Positions 1-9,139 are shown, numbered from the stretch's first letter. The stretch is 64,000 nt of DNA from Phil1 sp964612925 (GCA_964612925.1 CAZTFU010000005.1:25717-89716), one strand, 5' to 3'. A program made the numbers and translations. The notes: generated from the letters alone by a model not told the origin.

Positions 1-2
1 TT

Positions 3-2156
3 ATATGCCGCATACGGCAAACCGTGAGTATGCCTGCGGGAATAATGCGCGTGCTTGTGCTCGGACTTTGCCGCGCCCGTATAATCGGTGCCCAATACGG
101 CAGTTACATGACCGTAACCGTTGAAACGACATTGGATGAATCGGGTGAGCCGTTCACAGCCGAGGCATTGCGCCGCAGGATAGATTCCGTATTCGGTGAA
201 TATGTTTTGCTTTCGGGCAGAATAAATGCCGAATCCGCCGAGGCCATACGCAGGATTGAAGATGCGGGGCAGTATGCCGATGCCGTTGCAAACGCGGCAT
301 TTATAAAGGCCGATTCGCGTCAAGCGGTGCTTGGCGCCATAAACGTTGAACAAAGGTTGAAGCTTGTGCTCTCTACGCTTACTGATGAGGTTGAAATCAG
401 CCGTGCCGATAAGCGCATTGCGGCAGAGGTAAAGCGCAGTATGGACAAAAACCAGCGTGAATACTATCTGCACGAGCAAATTAAGGCAATACGCAAGGAA
501 CTTGGCGAAACGGAGCAGGATGAGGCCGCAGAATACATGGAAAAGCTGAAGGCAAAGTCCATGCCGCCCGCCATACGCGAAAAGCTTGAACGCGAAATAA
601 ACCGTTTCCGCGACCTGCCCGCCGCATCGCACGAACAGCCGCAAATGCGCAACTATATAGAATGCATGCTTGAACTGCCGTGGACGGAAGAAACTCAAGA
701 CGATCTTAATATAGACCATGCGCGTGAGGTGCTGGACAATGATCATTTCGGCATGGAAAAGGTTAAGCAGCGCATACTCGAGCACATTGCGGTGGCAAGG
801 CTTACCGGCAAGGTAAACGGGCAGATAATCTGCTTTGTCGGGCCGCCGGGCGTGGGTAAAACCAGCATAGCATCAAGCATAGCGCGCGCACTCGGCCGCA
901 ATTTTGTAAGGATGAGCCTTGGCGGTATACACGACGAGGCCGAAATTCGCGGCCACCGCCGCACATATATCGGTGCAATGCCGGGGCGCGTTATTGCGGC
1001 AATGCGTCAAGCGGGAAGCATAAATCCGCTGTTGCTTTTTGACGAGATAGACAAGCTTACCGCGGATATGCGCGGTGACCCCGCCGCGGCCATGCTCGAA
1101 GTGCTTGACAGTGCGCAGAATTTCGCATTCCGCGATCATTTTCTTGAGCAGGAATATGATCTTTCAAAGGTAATGTTCATAACAACGGCAAACGACCGCA
1201 ATGCCATACCAAAGCCCCTGCTTGACAGGATGGAGCTTATCGAGCTTAGCGGCTACCTTGAAACGGAAAAGGTCGAAATAGCAAAGCGTCACCTTATACC
1301 GAAACAGCTTGAAAAGCACGGTCTTAAAAGGAGTCAGCTTTCCATCACCGACGATGCGCTTGTTGCCCTTATCCGCAATTATACGCACGAAGCAGGCGTA
1401 AGGGAGCTTGAGCGCGAAATAGCCGCCGTGTGCCGCAAGACAGCAATGGATATAGGCAATGGAAAGGTTCGTGTGCGCGTTGGCACGCAAAAGCTTGGTG
1501 CATATCTCGGTGTACCCAAATATGCGCACGGTGACATTGCCGCAGCAAACGAAATCGGCCTTGCAAACGGCCTTGCATGGACAAGCTTTGGCGGCGAAAC
1601 ACTGCAAATAGAAGTGCAGACTGTAAGGGGCTCGGGTCAGATAATTCTAACGGGCAAGCTTGGAGACGTTATGCAGGAAAGTGCGCGTGCGGCTTTGACA
1701 TTTATAAAGGCTCATGCGGACGAATTCGGTATTGAGCTTCCATTTGACAAAACCGATCTTCATCTGCACGTTCCCGAGGGTGCCGTGCCGAAGGACGGGC
1801 CAAGTGCCGGCATAACCATAATGACCGCAATGCTAAGCGCGCTTACAAAAATACCCGTGCGCTCCGATACGGCAATGACGGGCGAAATAACGTTGCGCGG
1901 GCGTGTGCTTGAAATAGGCGGACTTCGTGAAAAGCTGCTTGCCGCATATCGCGTTGGGGTCAAGCGTGTGCTTATACCGAGTTCCAACGAAAAGGATCTA
2001 CATGATGTGCCGAACGAGGTTAAGGACGGCATTGAGATAATACCCGTATCCGACGCTTTTGAGGTCATAAGAAACACGCTTGAACATTATCCGCAACGCA
2101 ACAATGCGGTTTGCGTACCGCAACAGGCTCAAAACGGCGTAAGCGCGGTTCAATAA
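3..2156 (+). CDS. lon: ATP-dependent protease Lon (5' end outside window)
   Basis: Cytoplasmic AAA+ serine protease that unfolds and degrades damaged and regulatory proteins. The frame is open to the left edge and its first residues already match the inside of the Lon N-terminal domain, so the true start lies upstream; the GTG at 24 is not a credible start. Counting from that GTG, a Walker A motif GPPGVGKT lies near residue 272, the catalytic serine in DGPSAG near 591 and the catalytic lysine in REKLLAA near 636, so the AAA+ and protease domains are complete. ysxC follows 13 bp downstream, as in Bacillus subtilis lonA-ysxC. Confidence 0.97.
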   Translation: MCRIRQTVSMPAGIMRVLVLGLCRARIIGAQYGSYMTVTVETTLDESGEPFTAEALRRRIDSVFGEYVLLSGRINAESAEAIRRIEDAGQYADAVANAAFIKADSRQAVLGAINVEQRLKLVLSTLTDEVEISRADKRIAAEVKRSMDKNQREYYLHEQIKAIRKELGETEQDEAAEYMEKLKAKSMPPAIREKLEREINRFRDLPAASHEQPQMRNYIECMLELPWTEETQDDLNIDHAREVLDNDHFGMEKVKQRILEHIAVARLTGKVNGQIICFVGPPGVGKTSIASSIARALGRNFVRMSLGGIHDEAEIRGHRRTYIGAMPGRVIAAMRQAGSINPLLLFDEIDKLTADMRGDPAAAMLEVLDSAQNFAFRDHFLEQEYDLSKVMFITTANDRNAIPKPLLDRMELIELSGYLETEKVEIAKRHLIPKQLEKHGLKRSQLSITDDALVALIRNYTHEAGVRELEREIAAVCRKTAMDIGNGKVRVRVGTQKLGAYLGVPKYAHGDIAAANEIGLANGLAWTSFGGETLQIEVQTVRGSGQIILTGKLGDVMQESARAALTFIKAHADEFGIELPFDKTDLHLHVPEGAVPKDGPSAGITIMTAMLSALTKIPVRSDTAMTGEITLRGRVLEIGGLREKLLAAYRVGVKRVLIPSSNEKDLHDVPNEVKDGIEIIPVSDAFEVIRNTLEHYPQRNNAVCVPQQAQNGVSAVQ

Positions 2157-2169
2157 CGGAGGAATAGCG

Positions 2170-2772
2170 GTGGAAAAGTTTGATATCAAAAAGGCCGTCT
2201 TCGAAACGAGCGTAGGTCTTGGCGGAAAGTTCATCGAGGGTGGACCTCAAATAGCCATGGTCGGCCGTTCAAACGTGGGCAAATCAAGCCTTATAAACTC
2301 GCTGTGCAGAAACTCAAAGCTTGCACGAATTTCCGCGAGTCCCGGCAAGACAAGGCTTATAAACTATTTTAGAATAAATGACGCTTTTTACCTTGTGGAC
2401 CTTCCCGGCTACGGTTATGCAAAGGTATCCAAAACAGAGCAGGAAAGCTGGGGCAGGCTTATGGAAAGCTACCTTTCAAGCGGCAACGTCAGTCACATTT
2501 TTATGCTTATAGACATTCGTCATGAGCCTACCGCCGCCGATAAGCAAATGCTTGAATGGATAATCTACTATGGCGTGCCGTATACACTGATTGCGACAAA
2601 GGCGGACAAGCTTGCCCGTTCAAAGCGTCAGCAAGCCGCAAACGCAAATGCAAAGCTGCTCGGTGCGCCGCCATGGGCGCTTTGCTACAGTGCCGAAAAC
2701 GGAGACGGCCGCAATGAATTGCTTGCAAGAATAGGTGCCATTGTGAACGATACGGTTACGATTTCGGAATAA
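2170..2772 (+). CDS. ysxC: Ribosome biogenesis GTPase YsxC/EngB
   Basis: Small P-loop GTPase needed for late assembly of the 50S ribosomal subunit. It is 200 aa, the usual family length. Visible G motifs are G1 GRSNVGKSS (about residues 32-40), G3 DLPGYGYAKV, G4 TKADK and G5 SAENGDG. The start is GTG at 2170, with GGAGGAAT about 8 bp upstream. It is co-directional with lon at 13 bp and is probably cotranscribed. No anomaly seen. Confidence 0.95.
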   Translation: MEKFDIKKAVFETSVGLGGKFIEGGPQIAMVGRSNVGKSSLINSLCRNSKLARISASPGKTRLINYFRINDAFYLVDLPGYGYAKVSKTEQESWGRLMESYLSSGNVSHIFMLIDIRHEPTAADKQMLEWIIYYGVPYTLIATKADKLARSKRQQAANANAKLLGAPPWALCYSAENGDGRNELLARIGAIVNDTVTISE

Positions 2773-2806
2773 GACGCAAATAATGTGTACATTTTATATA
2801 AGCCAC

Positions 2807-2835
2807 TTGACATAACTATATGCCGTAAGCATAAT
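2807..2835 (+). promoter_or_regulatory. SigA-type promoter of the zinc-ribbon gene
   Basis: TTGACA (2807-2812), a 17-bp spacer and CATAAT (2830-2835), upstream of the start at 2874. It separates the zinc-ribbon/phosphoesterase pair from ysxC. Confidence 0.75.
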
Positions 2836-2873
2836 AGTGGAAGTAAAAACAAAACTTTGGAGGATGTGGCAAA

Positions 2874-3308
2874 ATGGCTTTGAGAAAATGCCCGCGCTGC
2901 GAACTGAATTATATAAAGGATGACGAAAAATACTGCAACGTATGTCGCCGTGAAATGAAGGGCGGCACAAGTGACGTTGACGACAGCATCAATATGTGCA
3001 GCGAATGCGGTGAAAATCCCGCCGTTAAGGGCAGTGACCTTTGCGCGATATGTTTAAGGGAGGCGCGCAGGCAGGAAAAGCAATCGGACAGCGTAAGCGC
3101 AACCATAAACGATCCCGATGATCTTGTACTTGGCGATGTTACGCTTGACGAAATGGAGGTTCCCATGCCCGTTGAGGGTGAAATACCCGAAAGCGAGCTT
3201 AACGAAATAGATAAAGAGCTTTCCTCGGATGATGATATCGATGAGGATGACGAGTTTGAAGATGAAGCGGAATCGGAACCCGAAGCAAAACGAAGCAACA
3301 GAAAGTGA
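2874..3308 (+). CDS. Small zinc-ribbon protein with acidic C-terminal tail
   Basis: 144 aa, no family recognised with certainty. The N-terminal third has paired cysteine motifs (CPRCEL near residue 8, CNVC near 23, CSEC near 44, CAIC near 62), which read as two zinc-ribbon knuckle pairs. The rest is low-complexity and very acidic, ending in runs of D and E before a short basic RSNRK tip. A strong RBS (GGAGG) precedes ATG 2874, and a consensus-like promoter lies upstream. It is followed after 9 bp by a phosphoesterase. It may bind nucleic acid or protein through the ribbons, but that is inference; nothing shows catalysis. Confidence 0.8.
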   Translation: MALRKCPRCELNYIKDDEKYCNVCRREMKGGTSDVDDSINMCSECGENPAVKGSDLCAICLREARRQEKQSDSVSATINDPDDLVLGDVTLDEMEVPMPVEGEIPESELNEIDKELSSDDDIDEDDEFEDEAESEPEAKRSNRK

Positions 3309-3317
3309 TATTGCCAG

Positions 3318-4022
3318 ATGAAGGTATTCGCCATAGGAGATCTGCATTTAAGCGGAAGTTCCAATAAGCCGATGGATGTTTTTGGTTCGACATGGATCGA
3401 CCATCCGCAGCAAATAAGCTCCGCATGGCGTGAACGTGTAACCGAAAACGATATTGTGCTTATCCCGGGGGATATCAGCTGGGCGATGCGGCTTGACGAT
3501 GCAATATGCGATCTTGAATTCATAGGTGCGTTGCCCGGCACCAAGCTTATTTTAAGGGGAAACCACGATTACTGGTGGAACGCACTCGGCAAGGTTCGTG
3601 CGGCATTGCCAAGCGGCTGTTACGCTTTGCAAAATGATTGTTTTTCATTCGGCGGTGTGTCCGTTTGCGGCAGCCGCGGCTGGGTCTGCCCAGGCTCCTC
3701 CGCTTATTCCGAAACCAAGGACAAAGCCATATACGAAAGGGAGCTTATCCGTTTAAGAATGAGTCTCAGTAAGTTACCCGAAAACACCGTGCGCATACTG
3801 ATGCTGCACTTTCCCCCGTTTAATGAGCGGCGGCAGCCTTCGGGCTTTACGGCACTCGCCGAGGAATTCGGCATAAATAAGCTTATATATGCACACCTTC
3901 ACAACAAGGCTTGCCTTAACGCTTTTGAGGGCGAACGCAACGGCATAGAATACTGTTTATGCTCCGCCGATCACCTTAAATTCATACCAAGGCTGATACT
4001 CGACACGGACGAGCTTGCCTAA
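3318..4022 (+). CDS. Calcineurin-like metallophosphoesterase (COG1768 type)
   Basis: 234 aa predicted metal-dependent phosphohydrolase. Signature motifs in order are GDLH (D8, H10), PGDISWA (near residue 50), GNHDYWW (near 82), MLHFPP and a C-terminal AHLH. These are the metal ligands of the calcineurin-like fold. The substrate is unknown. It sits 9 bp after the zinc-ribbon gene with only a weak ribosome site, so it is probably translated as the second cistron. Confidence 0.88.
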   Translation: MKVFAIGDLHLSGSSNKPMDVFGSTWIDHPQQISSAWRERVTENDIVLIPGDISWAMRLDDAICDLEFIGALPGTKLILRGNHDYWWNALGKVRAALPSGCYALQNDCFSFGGVSVCGSRGWVCPGSSAYSETKDKAIYERELIRLRMSLSKLPENTVRILMLHFPPFNERRQPSGFTALAEEFGINKLIYAHLHNKACLNAFEGERNGIEYCLCSADHLKFIPRLILDTDELA

Positions 4023-4054
4023 AAAAATTATTTTTCAAAAATAAATTTTTCTGC

Positions 4055-4083
4055 TTGCATTTAGCTTTGTCACATGGTATAGT
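4055..4083 (+). promoter_or_regulatory. SigA-type promoter of uraA leader
   Basis: TTGCAT (4055-4060), a 17-bp spacer and TATAGT (4078-4083). The predicted start of transcription, about 4090, gives a leader of about 200 nt before uraA. Confidence 0.75.
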
Positions 4084-4127
4084 ATTCGGCAGAAAAAAAT
4101 GCGGAAAGGAAAGGAGCAAGTTAAAGT

Positions 4128-4196
4128 ATGTTGAAACTTGTAGGTAGCAAGCCCATTATGACCTTGTTTCTTTGTTCCCGATTTTTTCTTTTGTAG
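4128..4196 (+). CDS. Putative 22-aa leader peptide of uraA
   Basis: Short frame starting ATG at 4128 behind an AAGGAG-type ribosome site (spacing slightly long) and ending TAG at 4194-4196. Its second half is U-rich in mRNA and encodes mostly Leu and Phe (TLFLCSRFFLL). It stops 2 nt before the stem of an intrinsic terminator. This matches the layout of the enterobacterial pyrBI leader, where a ribosome following polymerase through a U-rich pause region blocks the terminator at low UTP. Function is inferred from layout only. Confidence 0.5.
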   Translation: MLKLVGSKPIMTLFLCSRFFLL

Positions 4197-4198
4197 TT

Positions 4199-4224
4199 GA
4201 CGGATTTTTTGTCCGTCTTTTTTT
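4199..4224 (+). terminator. Intrinsic terminator/attenuator in uraA leader
   Basis: Stem GACGGA / TCCGTC (4199-4204 with 4212-4217), a 7-nt loop and a run of seven T. It lies between the promoter and the uraA start, so it must be read through for uraA expression. Confidence 0.75.
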
Positions 4225-4291
4225 ATGGTCGTTATGAGCCGCGATGCTCATAAAATAAGTTTAACTTTTACGCAGGAGGTAAATTTTCGCA

Positions 4292-5653
4292 ATGAACCAG
4301 AACAACGAAGGCATTTTCAATGCCAGGGGCCAGCTTGGTTGGCCAAAGACTATCGTGCTTGGATTCCAGCACATGTTTGCAATGTTCGGCGCAACCGTAC
4401 TCGTTCCCGCGCTGACAGGTCTTAGCGTATCTGCTACTCTGCTTTTCGCGGGTCTCGGCACGCTGCTGTTCCACCTTATTTCAAAGGGTAAGGTTCCCGC
4501 ATTCTTGGGTTCTTCCTTTGCATTCATCGGCGGCTATGCGGCCATCGCCCCCTTCCTTGAGGATCCCGCAAACCCCGGTGTGTTCAATGTTCCCAACACC
4601 GAAATGCTTCCCTACGCCTGCTTCGGCGTTGTGATAGCGGGTCTGCTGTATGTTGTGCTTGCGGCCTGCTTCAAGTTCTTCGGCATGAAGAAGGTTATGC
4701 GCTTCTTCCCGCCAATAGTTGTGGGTCCCATAATCATCTGCATCGGCCTCACCCTTTCCTCCTCCGCAATCAACAATTGCAGCACCAACTGGCTTATAGC
4801 TCTGCTTGCCGTCGCGGTAGTCGTTGTCTGCAACATCTGGGGCAAGGGCATGATTAAGATAATCCCCATTCTGCTTGGTTTCTTGGTTTCCTACATAGTA
4901 GCTGCCGTATGCGGCCTTGTGGACTTCACTCCCGTTAAGGAAGCTGCTTGGATAGGCCTGCCTTTCCAGATGGAAGACACCGTTATCGGTCTGTTCACCA
5001 GGAGCGACCTTGACGTAAGCAAGCTTATCACCGCGGTGTTCACCATCGCTCCCCTCTCCCTTGCCACCATGGTTGAGCATATCGGCGACATCTGCGCCAT
5101 ATCCTCCACCTGCGGCAAGAACTACATCGAAGATCCCGGTCTGCACCGCACCCTGCTTGGTGACGGTCTTGCCACCTCCATGGCCGCAATATTCGGCGCA
5201 CCTGCAAACACCACCTACGGTGAGAACACCGGCGTGCTTGCACTCAGCAAGGTATATGACCCCTTCGTAATCCGCATTGCGGCAGTGCTCGCGGTAATCT
5301 TCAGCTTCTGCCCCAAGTTCGCGGCTCTCATCCGCGTAATGCCCACTGCCACCATCGGCGGCGTATCCATGATACTCTACGGTATGATATCCGCAGTCGG
5401 TGTACGCAACGTTGTCGAAAACAAGGTTGACTTCACCAAGTCCCGCAACGTTATAATCGCGGCCATAATCATGGTGCTTGCACTTGGCATAACCAACTCC
5501 AGCGACGGCGCACTGACCATCGGCTCCATCAGCTTCTCCGGTCTGGCCGTTGCCAGCATAGTCGGTATAGTGCTCAACGCCATCCTTCCCGGTAAGGACT
5601 ACGAATTCGGCAAGGACGAGCAGGGCGACACCAGCGTAAACTTCAAGGTCTGA
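4292..5653 (+). CDS. uraA: Uracil permease (NCS2 family)
   Basis: 453-aa polytopic membrane symporter that imports uracil for pyrimidine salvage. It has the family features: an N-terminal GFQHMFAMFGAT segment, the substrate-site region NTTYGENTGV and the TATIGGVSMILYGMI signature followed by GVRNVVENKVDF, all close to E. coli UraA. The start ATG 4292 has AGGAGGT upstream. Its long leader carries a promoter, a leader peptide and a terminator, which suggests pyrimidine-responsive attenuation. Xanthine specificity cannot be excluded, but the motifs favour uracil. Confidence 0.93.
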   Translation: MNQNNEGIFNARGQLGWPKTIVLGFQHMFAMFGATVLVPALTGLSVSATLLFAGLGTLLFHLISKGKVPAFLGSSFAFIGGYAAIAPFLEDPANPGVFNVPNTEMLPYACFGVVIAGLLYVVLAACFKFFGMKKVMRFFPPIVVGPIIICIGLTLSSSAINNCSTNWLIALLAVAVVVVCNIWGKGMIKIIPILLGFLVSYIVAAVCGLVDFTPVKEAAWIGLPFQMEDTVIGLFTRSDLDVSKLITAVFTIAPLSLATMVEHIGDICAISSTCGKNYIEDPGLHRTLLGDGLATSMAAIFGAPANTTYGENTGVLALSKVYDPFVIRIAAVLAVIFSFCPKFAALIRVMPTATIGGVSMILYGMISAVGVRNVVENKVDFTKSRNVIIAAIIMVLALGITNSSDGALTIGSISFSGLAVASIVGIVLNAILPGKDYEFGKDEQGDTSVNFKV

Positions 5654-5672
5654 TAAACAACAGCTAAAGCAC

Positions 5673-5708
5673 AATCGGCTCCACTAAGACTATGGGAGCC
5701 GATTTTTT
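5673..5708 (+). terminator. Terminator of uraA
   Basis: Ten-bp stem AATCGGCTCC / GGAGCCGATT (5673-5682 with 5695-5704) followed by a T run. Confidence 0.85.
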
Positions 5709-5742
5709 ATATGCGTATTTGCTTTGCCGCAGTATTTCGCGG

Positions 5743-5779
5743 CACAAAGAAGCGGTATATTCTATACCGCTTTTTGTGT
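5743..5779 (-). terminator. Bidirectional terminator downstream of clpX
   Basis: Stem AGCGGTATA / TATACCGCT (5751-5759 with 5763-5771), extended by CACAAAG / TTTTGTG. On the minus strand it follows the clpX stop by about 35 bp. Confidence 0.75.
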
Positions 5780-5808
5780 CTTTATTAAGTTATGCCGCCG
5801 TATTCGGC

Positions 5809-7059
5809 TCAGCTTGCGCTTGTGCCCTCGGGCAGTGCGCCAAAGGTGTAGACGGGCTTGGATGTGCCGTCTATAACGCCCTTGGTTATTTCGCAGCCCT
5901 GAATGTTTTCCATCGAAGGCACCTCATACATAATGCTCATCATGGCATTTTCAAGTATAGCCCTCAATCCGCGTGCGCCCGTTTTGCGCTCTATGGCAAG
6001 GTGTGCAACCTCGCGTAAGGCTTCCTCATCAAACTCAAGTTGTACTCCATCCATTTCAAACAGCCTCTTATACTGCCTTGCAAGGGCATTCTTGGGCTTT
6101 GTCAAAATGTCCATAAGGGCGTTTTCGTCAAGCTGCTCAAGCGTTACTATTATGGGCACCCTGCCTATGAACTCGGGTATAAGGCCATACTTCAAAAGAT
6201 CCTCGGGAAGTATCTTTTTAAGTATTTCGCCCACATTCTTTTCGGTTTGACTTGCCACCTCGGCACCAAAGCCCATCAGTTTTTTTGCGGTACGGCGGGA
6301 AATGATATCCTCTATCCCCGCGAATGCGCCGCCGCAGATAAACAGTATCTTCGATGTGTTTATCTGAATAAATTCCTGATGCGGATGCTTGCGCCCGCCC
6401 TGCGGCGGCACGCTTGCAACGGTACCCTCGATTATCTTCAGCAGTGCCTGCTGAACGCCCTCGCCGCTAACGTCGCGCGTTATGGACGGATTTTCGCTCT
6501 TACGGGCAATTTTGTCTATTTCGTCTATATAGACAATGCCCTTTTCAGCGCGTTCAACATCATAATCGGCCGCCTGAATAAGCTTGAGCAGTATATTCTC
6601 AACATCCTCACCAACGTAGCCCGCTTCGGTAAGGCTTGTTGCATCGGCCACGGCAAACGGCACCTGAAGCATCTTGGCAAGCGTTTCCGCAAGCAAAGTT
6701 TTGCCGCTGCCCGTGGGCCCGAGCATAACTATGTTGCTCTTTTGCAGTTCAACATCGTCCCTATCCTCGGGTGCGCTGATGCGCTTATAATGATTATACA
6801 CGGCAACCGCAAGTGCGCGCTTTGCATCGGCCTGACCCACAACATATTGATCGAGTATTTCCACAATATCCTTGGGCTTTGGCAGATCGGTCATCTCCTC
6901 GGGCTCGGTTGTGAAGTCCTCGTCAATTATTTCCCTGCAAAGCTCAATACATTCAGAGCAAATGTATACGCCGGGTCCCGCTATTATGCGGCTGACCTCA
7001 TCCTGCGACTTACCGCAGAAGGAACACTTTACCGTTCCCTTCTCGTCTGTTTTTGCCAT
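5809..7059 (-). CDS. clpX: ClpX, ATPase subunit of ClpXP protease
   Basis: 416-aa AAA+ unfoldase that delivers substrates to ClpP. The N-terminal zinc-binding domain has C12, C15, C34 and C37. Walker A GPTGSGKT is near residue 113, followed by Walker B (VYIDEIDK), the pore loop GYVGED and the C-terminal small domain with GARGLR. Length is normal. Only 4 bp separate it from the clpP stop, so tig-clpP-clpX forms one operon. No CIRCE or CtsR-like site was noticed upstream. Confidence 0.97.
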   Translation of the reverse strand: MAKTDEKGTVKCSFCGKSQDEVSRIIAGPGVYICSECIELCREIIDEDFTTEPEEMTDLPKPKDIVEILDQYVVGQADAKRALAVAVYNHYKRISAPEDRDDVELQKSNIVMLGPTGSGKTLLAETLAKMLQVPFAVADATSLTEAGYVGEDVENILLKLIQAADYDVERAEKGIVYIDEIDKIARKSENPSITRDVSGEGVQQALLKIIEGTVASVPPQGGRKHPHQEFIQINTSKILFICGGAFAGIEDIISRRTAKKLMGFGAEVASQTEKNVGEILKKILPEDLLKYGLIPEFIGRVPIIVTLEQLDENALMDILTKPKNALARQYKRLFEMDGVQLEFDEEALREVAHLAIERKTGARGLRAILENAMMSIMYEVPSMENIQGCEITKGVIDGTSKPVYTFGALPEGTSAS

Positions 7060-7063
7060 CAGG

Positions 7064-7648
7064 TCATCTCCTTGGAGGAATTATTTCGTCTATCAGCCCA
7101 TATCGCAGTGCTTCCTCCGCGCTCATGTAATGATCGCGTTCGGTATCGCGTGCAACCTGCTCCACGGTGTGACCGGTGCGCTCAGCCAATATCTTATTCA
7201 GCTTTTCCCTTGTTTTTATAAGCTGTTCCGCATGGATGGCAACCTCGGTCGCCTGTCCGCGCGCTCCGCCAAGGGGCTGATGTATCAATATTTCGCTGTT
7301 AGGCAGGGCGCGGCGTTTGCCCTTTGCTCCCGCCGCCAACAGGAATGCGCCCATACTTGCCGCCATACCGATACATATCGTGGAAACATCACAGCGGATG
7401 TACTGCATTGTATCATATATGGCCATGCCTGCGGTCACGCTGCCGCCGGGGCTGTTTATATACAGGCTTATATCCTTATCCGGGTCATCCCCTTCAAGGA
7501 AAAGCATTTGGGCTACGATAAGGTTAGCCTCATCATCGGTAACCTCTCCCCCAAGGAAAATTATTCTGTCTTTAAGCAGCCTTGAGTAAATGTCATATGA
7601 ACGTTCACCCTTATTGGTCTGCTCTATTACCATTGGTATAAGGCCCAT
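7064..7648 (-). CDS. clpP: ClpP serine protease subunit
   Basis: 194-aa barrel-forming peptidase partner of ClpX. The catalytic triad is visible at the standard positions: S98 in GMAASMG, H123 in LIHQP and D172 in RDHYMS. The N-terminal axial loop region MGLIPMVIEQ is typical. It is 41 bp downstream of tig and 4 bp upstream of clpX, the usual Bacillota order. Confidence 0.97.
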   Translation of the reverse strand: MGLIPMVIEQTNKGERSYDIYSRLLKDRIIFLGGEVTDDEANLIVAQMLFLEGDDPDKDISLYINSPGGSVTAGMAIYDTMQYIRCDVSTICIGMAASMGAFLLAAGAKGKRRALPNSEILIHQPLGGARGQATEVAIHAEQLIKTREKLNKILAERTGHTVEQVARDTERDHYMSAEEALRYGLIDEIIPPRR

Positions 7649-7689
7649 TTTTGCGCCTCCTTTATATTATTGTCAGCGCGTTTATGCGC

Positions 7690-8970
7690 TTATTTCTCAA
7701 CCGCGCTGCTGCAAAGCATGTCAAGAGTCTTATCGACTATGGCCTGATCCTCAAAGTATGCTTTGTCATCTTCGCTCAGCTTCTGTTTGAATTCCTCCGC
7801 CCTGTCACCGAACTGAGCGCAGTATTCATTCAGCTTCTTTTCGACCTCTTCCTCATCAGCCTTGAGACCTTCGGCCTTAACTATGGCATCAAGCACAAGC
7901 TGAGTCTTTACGCGGCGCTCCGCATCGCCCTTCATTTCGGCCTTCATGGATTCCATGGTAGCTCCGGTGAACTTGCAGTAATCCTCAAGCGTTATGCCCT
8001 GCATGCTCAGGCGATAGCGAATATCGTTGAGCATATGGTCCATCTGACGTTCGACCATAACCTCGGGAATGTCAACGGTTGCGTTATCAACAGCCTTTGT
8101 GATAATCTCGTTTTCCTTGTTGTTTTTGGCTTCCTGCTTTGCCTTTTCCTCAAGCTCCTCACGCTTATGCGCACGAAGCTCTTCAAGGGTATCAAAGTCG
8201 GAAACGTCCTTGGCAAGCTCGTCATCAAGCTCGGGCAGTTCCTTCATGCGAATGGCATGTACCTTAACGCGGAATACGGCATCCTTGCCCTTGAGTTCGT
8301 CACTGTGGTACTCATCGGGGAACTTGACGTTAAGATCCTTTTCTTCGCCGATGCTCATGCCGACCATCTGCTCTTCAAAGCCGGGAATGAACATGCCGCT
8401 GCCAATGGTAAGCTGCTGATGTTCCGCGGTGCCGCCGTCAAACTTCACGCCGTCAACAGTGCCGCTGTAGTCAAGCTCAACCTCGTCGCCGTTCTCAACA
8501 GGACGCTCAACATCTATCATGCGGGCAACCTTTTCGCGCTCACGCTCGATTTCGGCCTCCACCATTTCATCCGTAACATTATACTCCTGCTTTGCCACTT
8601 CTATACCCTTATATTGGCCCAAAGTTACTTCGGGCATAACGGTAACAACGGCCTCAAATTCGACATCCTGACCCTTTTCGGCACTGGTGATGGTGATTTC
8701 CGGCCTGTCAACGGGCTTTACGTCATGCTCCTTCACAGCAGCTTCGTAAACTGCGGGATAGGCAATGTCAAACGCATCGTCAACGAACACGTACCAACCA
8801 TAGTTCTTCTCTATAACGCCCTTGGGTGCATGGCCCTTGCGGAAGCCCGGCAGTGCAATGTTCTTGCGCAGCTTCAAATAAGCTGCATCCACTGCCTTTT
8901 CAAAATCGGCAGCGGGAATACTCATGCTGAGTTTTACCTTGTTACCCTCAAGCTTTTCAAAATTTGCCAT
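7690..8970 (-). CDS. tig: Trigger factor
   Basis: 426-aa ribosome-associated chaperone with peptidyl-prolyl isomerase activity. The N-terminal ribosome-binding signature GFRKGHAPKG is near residue 44, the FKBP-type middle domain around 150-240 contains ENGDEVELDYSG, and a long helical C-terminal domain rich in Glu and Lys follows. It is the first gene of tig-clpP-clpX, with GGAGG upstream of ATG 8970. Confidence 0.97.
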   Translation of the reverse strand: MANFEKLEGNKVKLSMSIPAADFEKAVDAAYLKLRKNIALPGFRKGHAPKGVIEKNYGWYVFVDDAFDIAYPAVYEAAVKEHDVKPVDRPEITITSAEKGQDVEFEAVVTVMPEVTLGQYKGIEVAKQEYNVTDEMVEAEIEREREKVARMIDVERPVENGDEVELDYSGTVDGVKFDGGTAEHQQLTIGSGMFIPGFEEQMVGMSIGEEKDLNVKFPDEYHSDELKGKDAVFRVKVHAIRMKELPELDDELAKDVSDFDTLEELRAHKREELEEKAKQEAKNNKENEIITKAVDNATVDIPEVMVERQMDHMLNDIRYRLSMQGITLEDYCKFTGATMESMKAEMKGDAERRVKTQLVLDAIVKAEGLKADEEEVEKKLNEYCAQFGDRAEEFKQKLSEDDKAYFEDQAIVDKTLDMLCSSAVEK

Positions 8971-9110
8971 AATATCCTCCGAACAAAATTATTCAATAGC
9001 AAACAGGCGGACATACCGCCGTCAGTATAGCTTATCACAACCACACCTCTTTTGCAAACATAGATTATGCCAAAATCAACCTTTTTTCATTATGTTCACG
9101 GTTTTGTACA

Positions 9111-9139
9111 TTGACTTTGCTCATTATGGGTATTATAAT
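9111..9139 (+). promoter_or_regulatory. SigA-type promoter of the SGNH hydrolase
   Basis: TTGACT (9111-9116), 17-bp spacer, TATAAT (9134-9139). It lies in the 259-bp divergent region between tig and the hydrolase; I found no clear promoter for tig there. Confidence 0.8.

Noticed and set aside
24..26. GTG 24 as the lon start
   Set aside because: The frame is open upstream to the edge and already encodes conserved Lon N-domain residues, so the gene is cut by the window.
4481..5674. Long 397-aa frame opposite uraA
   Set aside because: It mirrors the uraA codons, has biased Gly/Asp/His-rich composition and no family similarity; it is an antisense shadow.
7651..9030. 459-aa frame opposite tig
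   Set aside because: Antisense shadow of trigger factor, which is certain on the minus strand.
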